DNA from: Gimesia chilikensis | GTDB taxonomy: Bacteria > Planctomycetota > Planctomycetia > Planctomycetales > Planctomycetaceae | Length of the DNA stretch: 64,000 nucleotides | Direction of reading: 5' to 3' | Assembly (NCBI RefSeq): GCF_008329715.1 | Contig: NZ_VTSR01000032.1 | Span: 992,001-1,056,000, forward strand | Shown here: piece by piece, positions 24,847 through 34,457 of the stretch | How positions within the stretch are numbered: position 1 is the stretch's first letter | Layout of the letters: every line of letters begins with the position of its first letter | The notes under the pieces: generated by a model | Told to the model about the DNA's origin: nothing | The model's input: only the letters and a program-made list of their open reading frames with translations | Databases searched by the model: none | Program-made: the position numbers and the translations under genes

Positions 24847-27080
24847 TCGATCCGATCGTTGGGAATGGTAATCTTATCCAAAAAGTTGTAGTACTTGATT
24901 CCTTCGAGGATGCCTGCAGCGTGGGTTGCCTGCGCGAAGTAGACGCGGGGTCGATTACGCAGACGTTCCAGCTCTTCGCTGTGGTTGCCGACGACGACTC
25001 CCAGGGTGCGTCCCAGCAGCATTCCCGCGTCGTTACCGGAATCGCCAGAGACAAGGACATGTTCGGGAGCGAAGCCCCATTTCCAGAGCACGTGTCTCAT
25101 TGACAGGTCGCTGCCCCCCCGCACGGGGATGACATCCAGGTACATGCCGAGCGACATCACAACCTTAGCACGTAATCCTGCTTCCCGGAGAATTTTTTTG
25201 ATTTCCGAGAGGCTGGGGCTGAGACTGGTATCGATTTCATAACTGATTTTGAATTCTGACTGATGTTCTTCGATTTGCGGGAAAAATCCGGGGAGTGAAT
25301 CCAGCACTTCGCGAATTTTCTCGGGCTGCCAGGCGTAATCGATTGATTTGCGCCAGCTGAGGTCGGGAGTGAGATTCTCGCCGTAGTGTAACTGTGTTCC
25401 CGCGTCCGTATCGATCAGGTCCGGCTGAGGGAGCCCCAACTCCTGGATCAGTTCCATGGCACTGTCCAGACGTCGGCCCGTCGCAATTCCAAAACCAATA
25501 TGATCATTCTCACGAATGAGTTCGATGAACTCCTGCAATGCCTCGTCATCTCCCGTCAGTGTATTGTCCAGATCGGTGATAATCAACCGGTCAAATTCGG
25601 GAAGTCGACGCGAGGTCGATTTGTCGGCCAGCACGGGTGCGGGAGAGTGCTCAAGGATATCCTGCAGATCCCGCAGGTAGCGCTGCGCGTGGTTATTCCA
25701 GGAGTAATGTTCACGGGTGCCTGCGATCCCGTTTGTGGACCAGTCAGACCACTGCTCTGGCTCGGTGAGGACACGGAGCAGTGCGTGTTCGATGGCTTCT
25801 TTATCGAGAGGATCGACGAGCAGACCGTTCTGACAGTTGGCGATAATGTCCCGCGGTCCTCCATCGTTGGTGGCGACGACGGGCAACCCTGTGGCACCGG
25901 CTTCAAGGAGAGTCAGCCCAAAGGGCTCCGTCAGCGCCGGGTTGATGAAGACCCCTTTCAGAGACGTAGCGAGTCGGTAGAGCTCGGGGACATCACTCGG
26001 CGTATGGGTTTTGGGATACGCGACCTTCCCATACAGGTTGTAGCGGTCAATCAGGTAGAGCACACGGTTGATGATGGTCCGCTGTGATTTGGGCAGATCG
26101 CGGAGGTCATCGCGAGTTCCCATGACCATGACGAGGTTGGCTTTCTCCTGCAACTGTTCGCTTTCGCCATAAACCTTGACCAGCATTTCCAGGTTTTTGC
26201 GTTCATCCGGTCGCGCCATGGTGAGGATCATGGGCTTATCCGGTTCGCGCAGGAAGGGTTTCAGTTCTTCTGCGAACGCAGGTGTTTTCCAGTCGGGTTT
26301 CGCAGGAGAAAATGACGAGAGATCCACGCCGGGAGGGATAACTTCCATCCGGGCGGGTTCATAGTGGTCGTAGAGTTCGTATTGCTGCTGGACTTCCTGG
26401 TTCGTACTGGTGACCACCATGGAAGCGGTTTCCAATGCGAGTTCTTCCGCTTCGATGCGTGCGGTGAACTTGTAGCGGTTTTCCAGTTTATCCAATGATT
26501 CCGGATCAGTTTTCCCCAGTGAGAGCCGCTGGCGTTTGACCCGTCCCAGTGAGTGTCCGGTAAAGACGTAAGGAATGTGGAGCAGCCGGGCCAACTGGGC
26601 TCCCGCAACGCCGGCGTCCGCGTAATGGCCATGAATGATGTCAGGCAGTCCCGTGCGACGGAAGTGTTGCAGTGTCTGATCGATAAACAGCTCCAGATAC
26701 GGCCAGAGCGATTCTTTACGCAGGTAACGTTTGGGGCCGAATGGGATGCGGACGATCTTTGCGTTCTCAGAAATTGGTTCTTCAACCTGAGCATAAGCAT
26801 CATCGACTTTGGGGTCGATGATCTGGCGGGTGAGTACCTCAACTTCTTTGACGCGTGAGTGAGCGGCGAGTTCTTTGGCCAGTTCCAGCACGTATTTGAC
26901 CTGACCGCCGGTATCCGCATCGCGGCCCAGTTCGGGATCGTGTGCCCGAATCAAACCGTGCAGACTGATGAGCGTGATTTTCAGATCACCGCGCCTCGCA
27001 GAGGCAATGCCTGCCCCACGGGGATCAACGACTGCGTCTGAAAAGGGTTCATTTAATACGTTATGGCTCATTGAGTTCAT
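24843..27080 (-). CDS. Sucrose-phosphate synthase with C-terminal sucrose-phosphatase domain
   Basis: This 745-residue two-domain protein begins with a GT4 glycosyltransferase (about 30-470). It has the SPS start '[20 protein letters not shown]', then '[11 protein letters not shown]', '[14 protein letters not shown]' and '[20 protein letters not shown]', the nucleotide-sugar site. A HAD domain follows (about 478-740) with '[19 protein letters not shown]' and '[16 protein letters not shown]'. SPS joins UDP- or ADP-glucose to fructose-6-phosphate; the HAD domain would then free sucrose, a compatible solute. The second ATG (residue 4) has a better-spaced AGG than the first. It is first in the three-gene operon and divergent from a sigma-54 activator gene, with a sigma-54-like promoter about 320 bp upstream. 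Confidence 0.9.
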   Translation of the reverse strand: MNSMSHNVLNEPFSDAVVDPRGAGIASARRGDLKITLISLHGLIRAHDPELGRDADTGGQVKYVLELAKELAAHSRVKEVEVLTRQIIDPKVDDAYAQVEEPISENAKIVRIPFGPKRYLRKESLWPYLELFIDQTLQHFRRTGLPDIIHGHYADAGVAGAQLARLLHIPYVFTGHSLGRVKRQRLSLGKTDPESLDKLENRYKFTARIEAEELALETASMVVTSTNQEVQQQYELYDHYEPARMEVIPPGVDLSSFSPAKPDWKTPAFAEELKPFLREPDKPMILTMARPDERKNLEMLVKVYGESEQLQEKANLVMVMGTRDDLRDLPKSQRTIINRVLYLIDRYNLYGKVAYPKTHTPSDVPELYRLATSLKGVFINPALTEPFGLTLLEAGATGLPVVATNDGGPRDIIANCQNGLLVDPLDKEAIEHALLRVLTEPEQWSDWSTNGIAGTREHYSWNNHAQRYLRDLQDILEHSPAPVLADKSTSRRLPEFDRLIITDLDNTLTGDDEALQEFIELIRENDHIGFGIATGRRLDSAMELIQELGLPQPDLIDTDAGTQLHYGENLTPDLSWRKSIDYAWQPEKIREVLDSLPGFFPQIEEHQSEFKISYEIDTSLSPSLSEIKKILREAGLRAKVVMSLGMYLDVIPVRGGSDLSMRHVLWKWGFAPEHVLVSGDSGNDAGMLLGRTLGVVVGNHSEELERLRNRPRVYFAQATHAAGILEGIKYYNFLDKITIPNDRIE

Positions 27081-27202
27081 CCTGTTAAATTCTGTTCCTG
27101 AGTTAGGGGCCCGCTGCGATGTCGCAATCCTGAATAACGGGAGTGATGGTAAGAGGTTCGCGTGAAAACATGTCGGCGGGAGCGCGGCGAGAGAGTCGTT
27201 CG

Positions 27203-27228
27203 CCGATTTTGTAGTATGACAAAATCGG
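27203..27228. repeat. Perfect 10-bp inverted repeat, possible operator
   Basis: CCGATTTTGT (27203-27212) and ACAAAATCGG (27219-27228) are perfectly complementary around a 6-base centre. There is no T-run, so it is not a terminator. It lies between the sigma-54-like promoter and the sucrose-phosphate synthase start, and could bind a dimeric Fis-type HTH regulator. Confidence 0.5.
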
Positions 27229-27399
27229 TTCTGTTGTATGGAGATATCAGTCGAGCAGGTCCGGTCGCTGAGCGATCACATTGGTCGCCAGTCAACCACC
27301 CGGGGTTATCTCCTGCTGGGGCGAGTACAATCAAAACGGGTTTGTTAATTGCTTTCTCCTGAATGGTCATCCTGAGTCCAATGTACGGGGAGTTAACTA

Positions 27400-27415
27400 T
27401 GCAAAGGGCATGCCG
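27400..27415 (-). promoter_or_regulatory. Candidate sigma-54 (-24/-12) promoter
   Basis: Read on the minus strand it is CGGCATGCCCTTTGCA. This has the invariant GG and GC with exactly ten bases between them and the TTGCA end of the consensus TGGCAC-N5-TTGCA. It points toward the sucrose operon about 320 bp away, beside a gene for a sigma-54 activator. Two -24 bases differ from consensus. Confidence 0.5.
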
Positions 27416-27612
27416 AACCGGGGGGTAGTGATCTATTGCAGATGGGACAGGTCTGGCTCAAAATAAGTGACACGGTTGTCTCATATGTGTGCGAGATGAT
27501 ATAATGGGAAACGCGTGTCGCATTTGAGAGTGAGAAATCGACCGTCGTTTTCTCAGCAAATTCAGCCTCGTGCTCGCTGAATTCACCTCAAAGTGCGGCC
27601 GGGAGGTATCTC

Positions 27613-29025
27613 ATGGAAAAACCTTTGCTTGTCTGTACGTTATCGAAACGTCAGGCCAGGACAGCCCTGGAGTCTGAAGGCTGCGATCTGCTGGTGGTCT
27701 CCTCTGCCGAGCAGATTCTCTCGACGGAATTCCCTCGTTCGCCCCGTCTGTTTGTAATGACGGCGACTGCAGAAAACCTGGAAGAAGTGTTGGGTGTCAT
27801 CAGCGTTTTGCGCAATCAATGGCCACTGACGGACATTCTGATCTGGGCACCGGGCATCGAGAATGAACAGGTGCGGATTCTGTTTCAGTCAGGCGTGAGG
27901 GATGTATGTCTGTCTCAGTCCGAAGAACCACTACAGCGGCTGGTGAAAGAGACACTCGAGAATCAGCAGTTTCTGCCCCGCATGCACGATCTGAGTCATC
28001 AGCGGAAAAAAGGGGCGCGTTTTGAATCGATGCTCAGTCGCAGCCTGGCGATGTGGGATCTGTTCGAACTCTGCACGCGTGTGGCACCGACGGATGCGAC
28101 CGTTTTGATCGTGGGAGAAACAGGGACCGGTAAGGAACTGCTGGCGCGAGCCGTGCATCGTCGCTCGGGAAGATCGGGGCGTTTTGTCGCTGCGAATTGT
28201 GCGAGTATTCCTGCAGAACTGATCAACTCCGAACTGTTCGGCCATGAGAAAGGAGCCTTCACCGGTGCAGAACGGGCTAAGAAAGGTCTGGTGATGCATG
28301 CGAATGGCGGGACACTGTTTCTGGACGAAATTGGCGATATGCCCCCGGAAGCACAGTTGTGTCTGCTACGGATGCTGCAGGAAAAACGGATCCGGCCCGT
28401 GGGCAGTCAGTCTGAAGTCGAGATCGATGTGCGGATCGTGGCGGCGACGAATGTGCTGCTGGATGAAGCGGTTCGCGAGGGACGATTTCGTGAAGATCTG
28501 TTTTACCGGCTCGATGTGATCCGCGTGAATGTGCCGCCGCTGCGTCAGCGTCCGGAAGATATCTTTCTACTGTTCGGCCATTTTACCAAACGACTGGCGC
28601 GGCATTATGGGTTGGAGCCGCCGGTCTTTACGGACAGCTTTCTGGATGCCCTGCTCGACTACGAATGGCCGGGTAATGTGCGTCAGCTGGAAAATTTCAG
28701 TGAGCGGCTGGTACTGGCCCGGTTTCCTTCGGCTCTGACAGCACGGGATTTTGCCCGGCTGCGAAGTACCAATCTGGCGGAGACCGGGCAGACGCTGGAG
28801 CATAAGCAGCAGGCGGTCTGGCGGAAGAGCATTGATGCGTCGCGGACGCTGCAGGAGAATCTGGAGCCCGTGATTGAGCAGTTGGAACGCGAGTACCTAC
28901 GGGCAAAGCTTAAGCAGAATTCCGGTCGGGTGGCAGAAACCGCAGACGCTGCTGGGATCAGCAGGCGGACCCTCTTGCGCAAGATGAAACAGTATGGAAT
29001 CGAGAAGCAGGATTTCAAAGACTGA
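27613..29025 (+). CDS. Sigma-54-dependent transcriptional activator (NtrC family)
   Basis: This 470-residue protein has a receiver-like N-terminal domain (about 1-120) without a recognisable phospho-acceptor Asp at the usual place. The central AAA+ domain follows (about 145-380): Walker A '[15 protein letters not shown]', the sigma-54 contact loop '[13 protein letters not shown]', Walker B '[16 protein letters not shown]', and the arginine finger region '[14 protein letters not shown]'. The C-terminal Fis-type HTH is '[21 protein letters not shown]' (about 436-460). GGAGG precedes the ATG. It uses ATP to open promoters bound by sigma-54 RNA polymerase. A pseudo-receiver suggests control by protein or ligand binding, not phosphorylation. 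Its divergent neighbour, the sucrose operon, is the likely target. Confidence 0.9.
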   Translation: MEKPLLVCTLSKRQARTALESEGCDLLVVSSAEQILSTEFPRSPRLFVMTATAENLEEVLGVISVLRNQWPLTDILIWAPGIENEQVRILFQSGVRDVCLSQSEEPLQRLVKETLENQQFLPRMHDLSHQRKKGARFESMLSRSLAMWDLFELCTRVAPTDATVLIVGETGTGKELLARAVHRRSGRSGRFVAANCASIPAELINSELFGHEKGAFTGAERAKKGLVMHANGGTLFLDEIGDMPPEAQLCLLRMLQEKRIRPVGSQSEVEIDVRIVAATNVLLDEAVREGRFREDLFYRLDVIRVNVPPLRQRPEDIFLLFGHFTKRLARHYGLEPPVFTDSFLDALLDYEWPGNVRQLENFSERLVLARFPSALTARDFARLRSTNLAETGQTLEHKQQAVWRKSIDASRTLQENLEPVIEQLEREYLRAKLKQNSGRVAETADAAGISRRTLLRKMKQYGIEKQDFKD

Positions 29026-29175
29026 CAGTTCGGGAATTTTAAGCTGACCGGGCAACCCGCAGATTGTATTTCCTTCCCCCTCTGATTAGAGTAATTACTA
29101 AACAAGGTTATTGAATCGGCTGAGAGTCAAATCCAGCCTGGTTGTCAGCGTCATTATATCAAGAAGGAATGATCG

Positions 29176-29925
29176 ATGAATTTAAAGTCACTCTGCAAAA
29201 GTGGTCTGTTTTCCCTGCTGGTTCTGGCTGTCATGGGAACTGCTGCCGTTAATGCAGGCGAAAAGAAATCCGACAAGAAAATGAATCAGCCTCCGGAAGG
29301 CTTTATCGCCCTGTTTAACGGTAAAGATCTGTCCGGCTGGATCGGCATGAATTATCACATCGTCAAAGGGAAAAGCCCGATGGCCGTGAAGAAGATGTCG
29401 GAAAAAGAGCGGGAAGAACTGCTCAAAAAGAACTGGGAAGACGTACTGGAACACTGGTCCGTGGAAGATGGGGAACTGGTGAATGACGGTCATGGCGTCT
29501 ATCTGACGACAGCGGAAGACTTTGGTGACTTCGAACTGCTGCTCGATTACAAGACCGTCGCGAAAGCAGACAGCGGTATCTACTTACGTGGTGTGCCCCA
29601 GGTTCAGATCTGGGATACGACCAAAGAAGGTGGTAAATGGGATCGGAAGGCGAACCTGGGTTCCGGTGGTCTGTTCAATAACAAAGGGGAAGGCAAGTAT
29701 CCGCTGGTACACGCCGATAAACCCTTTGGTGAGTGGAATCACTTCCGGATCATCATGAAGGGGGATAAGGTTACGGTCTACTTCAATGACAAACTCGTTG
29801 TAGACAACAAAAAGATGGATAATTATTATGAGAAGGACCAACCGATCTATGAGACGGGGCCAATTCAGCTTCAGACTCATGGCGGTGAAATCCGTTTCAG
29901 AAATGTCTTTCTGAAAAAGCTGTAA
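29176..29925 (+). CDS. Secreted DUF1080 (3-keto-disaccharide hydrolase-like) protein
   Basis: This 249-residue protein has a clear signal peptide ('GLFSLLVLAVMGTAAVNAG'). One DUF1080 jelly-roll domain follows: 'GFIALFNGKDLSGWIG' at the start, 'FGDFELLLDYKTVAKADSGI', 'YLRGVPQVQIWD', 'GEWNHFRIIMKGDKVTVYFN' and 'PIQLQTHGGEIRFRNVFLKK' at the end. The family is greatly expanded in planctomycetes and related to laminarinase-like lectins and 3-keto-disaccharide hydrolases. It probably acts in the periplasm on oxidised sugars or glycans. AAGGAAT precedes the ATG. The next gene on the same strand follows after 100 bp. Confidence 0.88.
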   Translation: MNLKSLCKSGLFSLLVLAVMGTAAVNAGEKKSDKKMNQPPEGFIALFNGKDLSGWIGMNYHIVKGKSPMAVKKMSEKEREELLKKNWEDVLEHWSVEDGELVNDGHGVYLTTAEDFGDFELLLDYKTVAKADSGIYLRGVPQVQIWDTTKEGGKWDRKANLGSGGLFNNKGEGKYPLVHADKPFGEWNHFRIIMKGDKVTVYFNDKLVVDNKKMDNYYEKDQPIYETGPIQLQTHGGEIRFRNVFLKKL

Positions 29926-30024
29926 ACCGTACAAAACAGAATTCGGAATCAGCTGTCCCCCTGGTGCGGGACAGCTGAGATCCGGGTGCTGTTTTCGATA
30001 TAAGATTCAGGGAGGAGTTAAGGA

Positions 30025-31374
30025 ATGGTTTCCTGCACGCACCGCTTATTTGTGACCGGCCTGATTTTATTGCTGCTGGTCGGCTGCACCAAAACGACTC
30101 CCGTTGAAGAAATCTCTGTCCAGTCCAGCGGTGTCTCCCTGAGTGATTCTGACGTTCCCGATCTGTCGGATGTCTGGCCAGGCTGGCGCGGACCGGAACG
30201 AAATGGACACGCCCCGGACCAGGACCTGCCCGTCCAGTGGAACGCGTCCAGGAATGTAGTCTGGCGTACGGATATTCCCGGACGCGGACACGGCTCTCCC
30301 ATCGTGGTTGGTGACCAGGTGATGCTGGCCACCGCCGATGATGCGGATCAGGAGCAGATGGTGATCGCCTATAACCGCAAGGATGGCACCGTGCTTTGGG
30401 AAACCGTCGTGCATCAAGGGGGCTTCCCCTCTGACGGGGAACTGCATAAAAAAGGAACCAATGCGAACGGAAGTCTGCTCTGCGACGGTGAGCGGATCTT
30501 TGCTGCCTTCCTGAATTCAGGAAAAGTCATCGCGACAGCACTGGATCTAGAGGGGAATCAGCTCTGGCAGCAGGAACTGGGGGCCTTTAATTCCAAGTTT
30601 GGATATGCTCCATCTCCCCTGCTCTACAAATCATTCGTAATCATTGCCGCCGACAACCGGGGGGGCGGATACATTGCTGCCCTGGATCGTCAGACGGGCA
30701 AGATTGCCTGGCGGGTCGCGCGACCGGCGGTGAGTACCTATTCCAGCCCGATCGTGGCGCATGTAGGGGGACGGGATCAACTGCTGATCAGCGGCTGTGA
30801 CAGAGTGGCCAGCTATGACCCGGCTACGGGAAAGGAAAACTGGAGCACTCCTTGTCTGGCAGAAGCAACCTGCGGGACGATTGTGACTGCCGACGACAAA
30901 ATCTTTGCCAGCGGCGGTTATCCCAAGCGGGAAACGGTGGGGCTCTCGGCGGAGGGGAAACTGCTCTGGACGGATAAGACCAAAGTCTATGAGCCTTCCC
31001 TGCTGGCGGACGGCAAATATGTGTACGGTGTGACCGATGACGGGATTGCCTACTGCTGGTCGGCCGGATCGGGAGAGGTCATGTGGCGGAACCGGCTGCG
31101 GGGTTCTTTCAGTGCGTCACCGATTTTGTGCAACGGGTTGATCTATGTTTCGAATCTGTCGGGAGAGACGTTTATCTTCAAAGCGACTCCTGACGGATAC
31201 GAAGAAGTCGGCTTCAACAAGATTGGTGATGACTGCTACGCGAGTCCCGCGGTGGCGGATGGCGAACTGTTCCTGCGGATTGGCAAAGAACAGGGAGGCA
31301 AACGACAGGAGCAACTGGTCTGTCTGGCAAAGATGTCTGAATCCAAAGCTGCCGAAACCGACCAGGCCAGGTAA
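30025..31374 (+). CDS. PQQ-type beta-propeller lipoprotein
   Basis: This 449-residue protein has a lipoprotein signal ending 'LLLVGC'. Repeated propeller blades of the PQQ/BamB type follow, each with the A-x-D/W-x-G pattern ('LDLEGNQLWQQELG', 'LDRQTGKIAWRV', 'DPATGKENWSTP', 'WSAGSGEVMWRN'). The N-terminal 'WPGWRGPERNGHAPDQDLPV' is the usual planctomycete opening of such proteins. No catalytic PQQ ligands are evident, so a scaffold or binding role is likely. It sits on the inner or outer membrane facing the periplasm. A homologue with the same opening is at 34458-35810 on the other strand. Confidence 0.85.
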   Translation: MVSCTHRLFVTGLILLLLVGCTKTTPVEEISVQSSGVSLSDSDVPDLSDVWPGWRGPERNGHAPDQDLPVQWNASRNVVWRTDIPGRGHGSPIVVGDQVMLATADDADQEQMVIAYNRKDGTVLWETVVHQGGFPSDGELHKKGTNANGSLLCDGERIFAAFLNSGKVIATALDLEGNQLWQQELGAFNSKFGYAPSPLLYKSFVIIAADNRGGGYIAALDRQTGKIAWRVARPAVSTYSSPIVAHVGGRDQLLISGCDRVASYDPATGKENWSTPCLAEATCGTIVTADDKIFASGGYPKRETVGLSAEGKLLWTDKTKVYEPSLLADGKYVYGVTDDGIAYCWSAGSGEVMWRNRLRGSFSASPILCNGLIYVSNLSGETFIFKATPDGYEEVGFNKIGDDCYASPAVADGELFLRIGKEQGGKRQEQLVCLAKMSESKAAETDQAR

Positions 31375-31406
31375 CCGTTGGTCTTACGAAACTGATTCGG
31401 ACCAAT

Positions 31407-32213
31407 TTATTTCTGATTCGGTTTCGTTTCCGGCAGTTTTTTGAAATGCTGTTCGGCCCGTGGGAGCTTCTGTGCCCAGTCGGGGCTGAGAAATTCGCGG
31501 ATGCGTTTCTGATCGCGGGTGAGAAATGCACCGTGTTTCTGTGTGGTCCAGTAAGCGTAAAACTCGGTGTGAAGCCCGGGATCATCGATGCTGAATTCCC
31601 CCTGCTTTTCCCGATCCTGCAGCCAGCGGTACATGCCGTCGAATGCTTCGATGCCGGCCTGTTGCCAGAGAATTCTTCCTTTGCCGTAGGTCAGGTAGAG
31701 GTGTCGCTGGAACTTCCAGCGGTCGAGCATGAATCGGGCAAAGGTGCGACAGGGCATGTCGAGGCAGGCCTGCAGTTCGGTCTGCTGTTCCTGCAGTTTC
31801 AGCTTCTCTGATGATACGAGCTGTTCGGTTCTGAGTTGCTTCTCGATCGTCAGCAGTTGCTGGCGGATCATGTTCTTTTCTTTGTCATCCAGCCGGCGGA
31901 TCTGCTGGTCGCGACAGAAGAATGCCGCCGCGTACGTGATTTCCTGTTCGGTGGGAACAAGCGACTTCCGTCGGTCGCTGATGTATTGTTCTTTGACTGG
32001 CTGCGCGAACAGCCGAAACAGTTCTTCGCGTTGTGTTACATTCTTCCCGGTGCGAAGCTGATCTCGATAGACAGCGCGACCCATCACAGTGCCGATCTGC
32101 TCATGTCCCGGATTTTTGGGATCTTGAGATGCGATCGTGAGTGACTGGCAGACAAACAGAGTATAGAGGCAGCAGACGGAGACGATGCTCCCCCTGGATA
32201 AAAAGGAATTCAT
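31407..32213 (-). CDS. Secreted helical hypothetical protein
   Basis: This 268-residue protein has a signal peptide ('SIVSVCCLYTLFVCQSLTIA'). The rest is mostly helical and charged: 'IRQQLLTIEKQLRTEQLVSS' and 'EKLKLQEQQTELQACLD' should form a coiled coil. A tryptophan- and aromatic-rich C-terminal part follows ('RWKFQRHLYLTYGKGRILWQ'). I recognise no family, though the size and shape recall SurA-like periplasmic chaperone N-domains; that is a guess. It converges with the PQQ lipoprotein gene, whose stop is 33 bp away. Confidence 0.6.
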   Translation of the reverse strand: MNSFLSRGSIVSVCCLYTLFVCQSLTIASQDPKNPGHEQIGTVMGRAVYRDQLRTGKNVTQREELFRLFAQPVKEQYISDRRKSLVPTEQEITYAAAFFCRDQQIRRLDDKEKNMIRQQLLTIEKQLRTEQLVSSEKLKLQEQQTELQACLDMPCRTFARFMLDRWKFQRHLYLTYGKGRILWQQAGIEAFDGMYRWLQDREKQGEFSIDDPGLHTEFYAYWTTQKHGAFLTRDQKRIREFLSPDWAQKLPRAEQHFKKLPETKPNQK

Positions 32214-32303
32214 TACAGGCCCTCGGAAAGAATCTAAATTCAGTGATACTAAACCGATAGAAGCATTCTAACCGCGGATCTCTGTAACACTAGTAGAATT
32301 CTA

Positions 32304-33707
32304 TTATTTATGACGTTTCACACTTAATTCGCGCTTCCAGTTGAGTTTCTTCTCAATGGCGGCGATCATCATGCCGGCGATGTCTTTACCGGTGGCTGCT
32401 TCAATCCCTTCGAGTCCAGGTGAAGAATTAACTTCGAGCAGCAGTGGACCATGTTTGGAGCGAATAATATCGACGCCGGCAATCATCAGGCCGAGCGCTT
32501 TTGATGCTTTCACCGCCAGCTTTCGTTCGGTCGGTGTGATCTTGATGATGGACGCAGTCCCCCCCTGATGAATGTTCGCCCGGAATTCACCCGGTGCAGC
32601 TTCCCGTTGAATGGACGCGACGACCTTGCCATCGATGACGAAACAGCGGAGGTCCTTCCCTTCGGCTTCTTTGATAAACTCCTGCACGAGCAGGTTGGCA
32701 CGCAGCGCTTTGAAGGCATTGATCACACTTTCAGCAGCTTTACGGGTTTCTGCGAGCACGACGCCGCGGCCCTGCGAGCCTTCCAGCAGCTTGACGATCA
32801 ATGGAGCGCCTCCCACCATTTCAATCAGGTCGTTGGTATCGATGGGAGAGTTGGCAAAGCCGGTCGTGGGGATGTTGATGCCGCTCTTGAGCATCAACTG
32901 CAGTGAATACAGCTTGTCGCGGGACTGGGTGATAGCGACAGACGTATTCACAGTCAGAACGTTCATGCTCTCGAACTGACGGGCCAGCGCACAGCCGTAA
33001 TAGGTGATGCTGGGACGGATGCGGGTAATGACGGCATCGAGGTCATCGAGAATGGTGCCGCCCCGGTAGTGAGCCTCGGGTTCGACCGCGTCGAGTTTCA
33101 TGTAGCACTGTTTGATATCCAGAAACTCCATCTCATGGCCCCGCTCTTCTCCCGCTTCGAGAATCCGCTGGTTGCTGTAGAGTTCCTGGTTACTGGCGAG
33201 CACCGCGATTTTGAGTCCGCTACGGGTCTGTTCACGCTTGCCATAATGTTTATTCAATGTGTCGCTGGTGACCTGCCCCTGACAGAAACTGAGGGCGGGA
33301 TCAACCAGCATTCGCCCGCTCATCGCTTCGCGGCCCAGCAGCATGCGATAACCCATGGAATCACGATTGGCGAGCGTGAGTTCAATTTCCCAGGCCAGAT
33401 CACCCATCTTGAGTGTCGCCAGGATGACGTAGCGGGTTTCCGAAATCCCACTGGAACTTTTCACCACGCGCTTGTCGACGATGGGACGTTCACAGCGGAC
33501 CACGGTGCGACGGTTATTCTGAAGGGGGTGGACTTCAAAACTGACCCAGGTTTCCCCCTGGCGGCGGAACTTCTGAACGTTGAAGGCGTGGATGGATGAA
33601 GTTTTGGCTCCGGAGTCCACACGGGCTTTGATGGCGGGGATCCCCAGGTCGGGGAAGGCGCACCATTCTTCACAGCCGATAATCTGTTTGTTTTTCTCAT
33701 CTTTCAT
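32304..33707 (-). CDS. rimK: RimK-type ATP-grasp ligase fused to a RimB/zinc-protease-like domain
   Basis: This 467-residue protein joins two domains. Residues 1 to about 150 match the putative ATP-dependent zinc protease (RimB-like aspartyl-protease fold): '[17 protein letters not shown]' and '[18 protein letters not shown]'. From about 165 a RimK ATP-grasp follows: '[17 protein letters not shown]', '[18 protein letters not shown]', '[20 protein letters not shown]', '[19 protein letters not shown]', 'FRANIHQGG' and '[18 protein letters not shown]'. RimK adds glutamates to the C-terminus of ribosomal protein S6 or other targets; the zinc-protease partner is usually a separate gene. Here attachment and trimming may be joined in one chain. 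It is cytoplasmic and transcribed alone. Confidence 0.88.
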   Translation of the reverse strand: MKDEKNKQIIGCEEWCAFPDLGIPAIKARVDSGAKTSSIHAFNVQKFRRQGETWVSFEVHPLQNNRRTVVRCERPIVDKRVVKSSSGISETRYVILATLKMGDLAWEIELTLANRDSMGYRMLLGREAMSGRMLVDPALSFCQGQVTSDTLNKHYGKREQTRSGLKIAVLASNQELYSNQRILEAGEERGHEMEFLDIKQCYMKLDAVEPEAHYRGGTILDDLDAVITRIRPSITYYGCALARQFESMNVLTVNTSVAITQSRDKLYSLQLMLKSGINIPTTGFANSPIDTNDLIEMVGGAPLIVKLLEGSQGRGVVLAETRKAAESVINAFKALRANLLVQEFIKEAEGKDLRCFVIDGKVVASIQREAAPGEFRANIHQGGTASIIKITPTERKLAVKASKALGLMIAGVDIIRSKHGPLLLEVNSSPGLEGIEAATGKDIAGMMIAAIEKKLNWKRELSVKRHK

Positions 33708-33773
33708 GATGGGGAGTGTCGTTTCTATTTAGAACCTGCCAGGCAGGTAGGGTTTAAAAACTTCGTGCAGGAG

Positions 33774-34223
33774 TCAGAGGGAATAGTGGTAGACGAAGTA
33801 CTGTTCGTCCCGCTTCCAGCCCTCGGTCTGATACAGGGCTTGTGCGGTTTCGTTCGTCATCTCTGTGGAAAGGGTCAGTCGAACCGCCTGGAGTTCCCGA
33901 GCATACGCGATGGCGGCGGAGAGTAATGCTGTTCCCACCCCCTGCCGTCGACCTTCTGGGGCTACAAACAGATCATTTAAGATGAATGTCCGAGCAAGCG
34001 AGATCGAGGAAAATCCAGGATATAACTGGGTAAAACCGACGGGCGTTTCTCCCTGATACGCAATGAACAGAACCGATTCACCATGGTTGAAGCGGGCTGA
34101 AAGAAAGTCGCGTGCCGCCTGCAGATCACTTTGCTGCCGATAGAACTGGCGGTAGCTGTTAAACAGGGGGACGAGATCATCAAGATCTGAAAGAACGGCT
34201 TGTCTGACGGTGATCGAATTCAT
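33774..34223 (-). CDS. GNAT-family N-acetyltransferase
   Basis: This protein of about 149 residues starts 'MNSITVRQAVLSDLDDLVPL'. A frame 84 bp longer exists, but its added N-terminus has no domain match. The GNAT fold is evident from 'VGFTQLYPGFSS' (beta-4), the acetyl-CoA loop 'FVAPEGRRQGVGTALLSAA' (R/Q-x-x-G-x-G/A type) and 'ALYQTEGWKRDEQYFVYHYS' at the end. It moves an acetyl group from acetyl-CoA to an amine; the substrate is unknown. It lies downstream of no obvious operon partner. The rimK gene is next on the same strand, 67 bp away. Confidence 0.85.
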   Translation of the reverse strand: MNSITVRQAVLSDLDDLVPLFNSYRQFYRQQSDLQAARDFLSARFNHGESVLFIAYQGETPVGFTQLYPGFSSISLARTFILNDLFVAPEGRRQGVGTALLSAAIAYARELQAVRLTLSTEMTNETAQALYQTEGWKRDEQYFVYHYSL

Positions 34224-34370
34224 AATGCAGGCCACAAGTTTGAACGCGATAGGGGTGAGAGTCACTATGCGTAAAGTAGTCACTTCCGGCAGCTGTGTCC
34301 ACAACACGCCTGTCAGTTTTCCGGGTTTGGTTCAGCATTTTCAAGTGTGAAATACGGATGAAGCCAGCAC

Positions 34371-34417
34371 AAAAAAATAACATCTCCTCCCCGACAGTCT
34401 GTCGAGGAGGAGATGTT
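34371..34417 (-). terminator. Strong Rho-independent terminator of the TPR-Rrf2-PQQ unit
   Basis: A 12-bp perfect stem (34379-34390 with 34406-34417) is extended by an inner CGACA/TGTCG stem. On the minus strand the hairpin is followed by TTATTTTTTT. It lies 40 bp after the stop of the PQQ-propeller gene that starts at 35810. Confidence 0.9.
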
Positions 34418-34457
34418 TACAGGTGTAAGACGCGGCTCTGCGAAGCAGACCACGGTT

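Larger units (their letters stand above)
27081..27612. promoter_or_regulatory. Divergent regulatory region, sucrose operon / sigma-54 activator
   Basis: This 530-bp region between divergent genes holds a sigma-54-type promoter candidate facing the sucrose operon (27400-27415) and a perfect 10-bp inverted repeat (27203-27228). Short frames in it carry no recognisable domain. The length is unusual for this gene-dense area and fits a site with remote activator binding. Confidence 0.5.
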
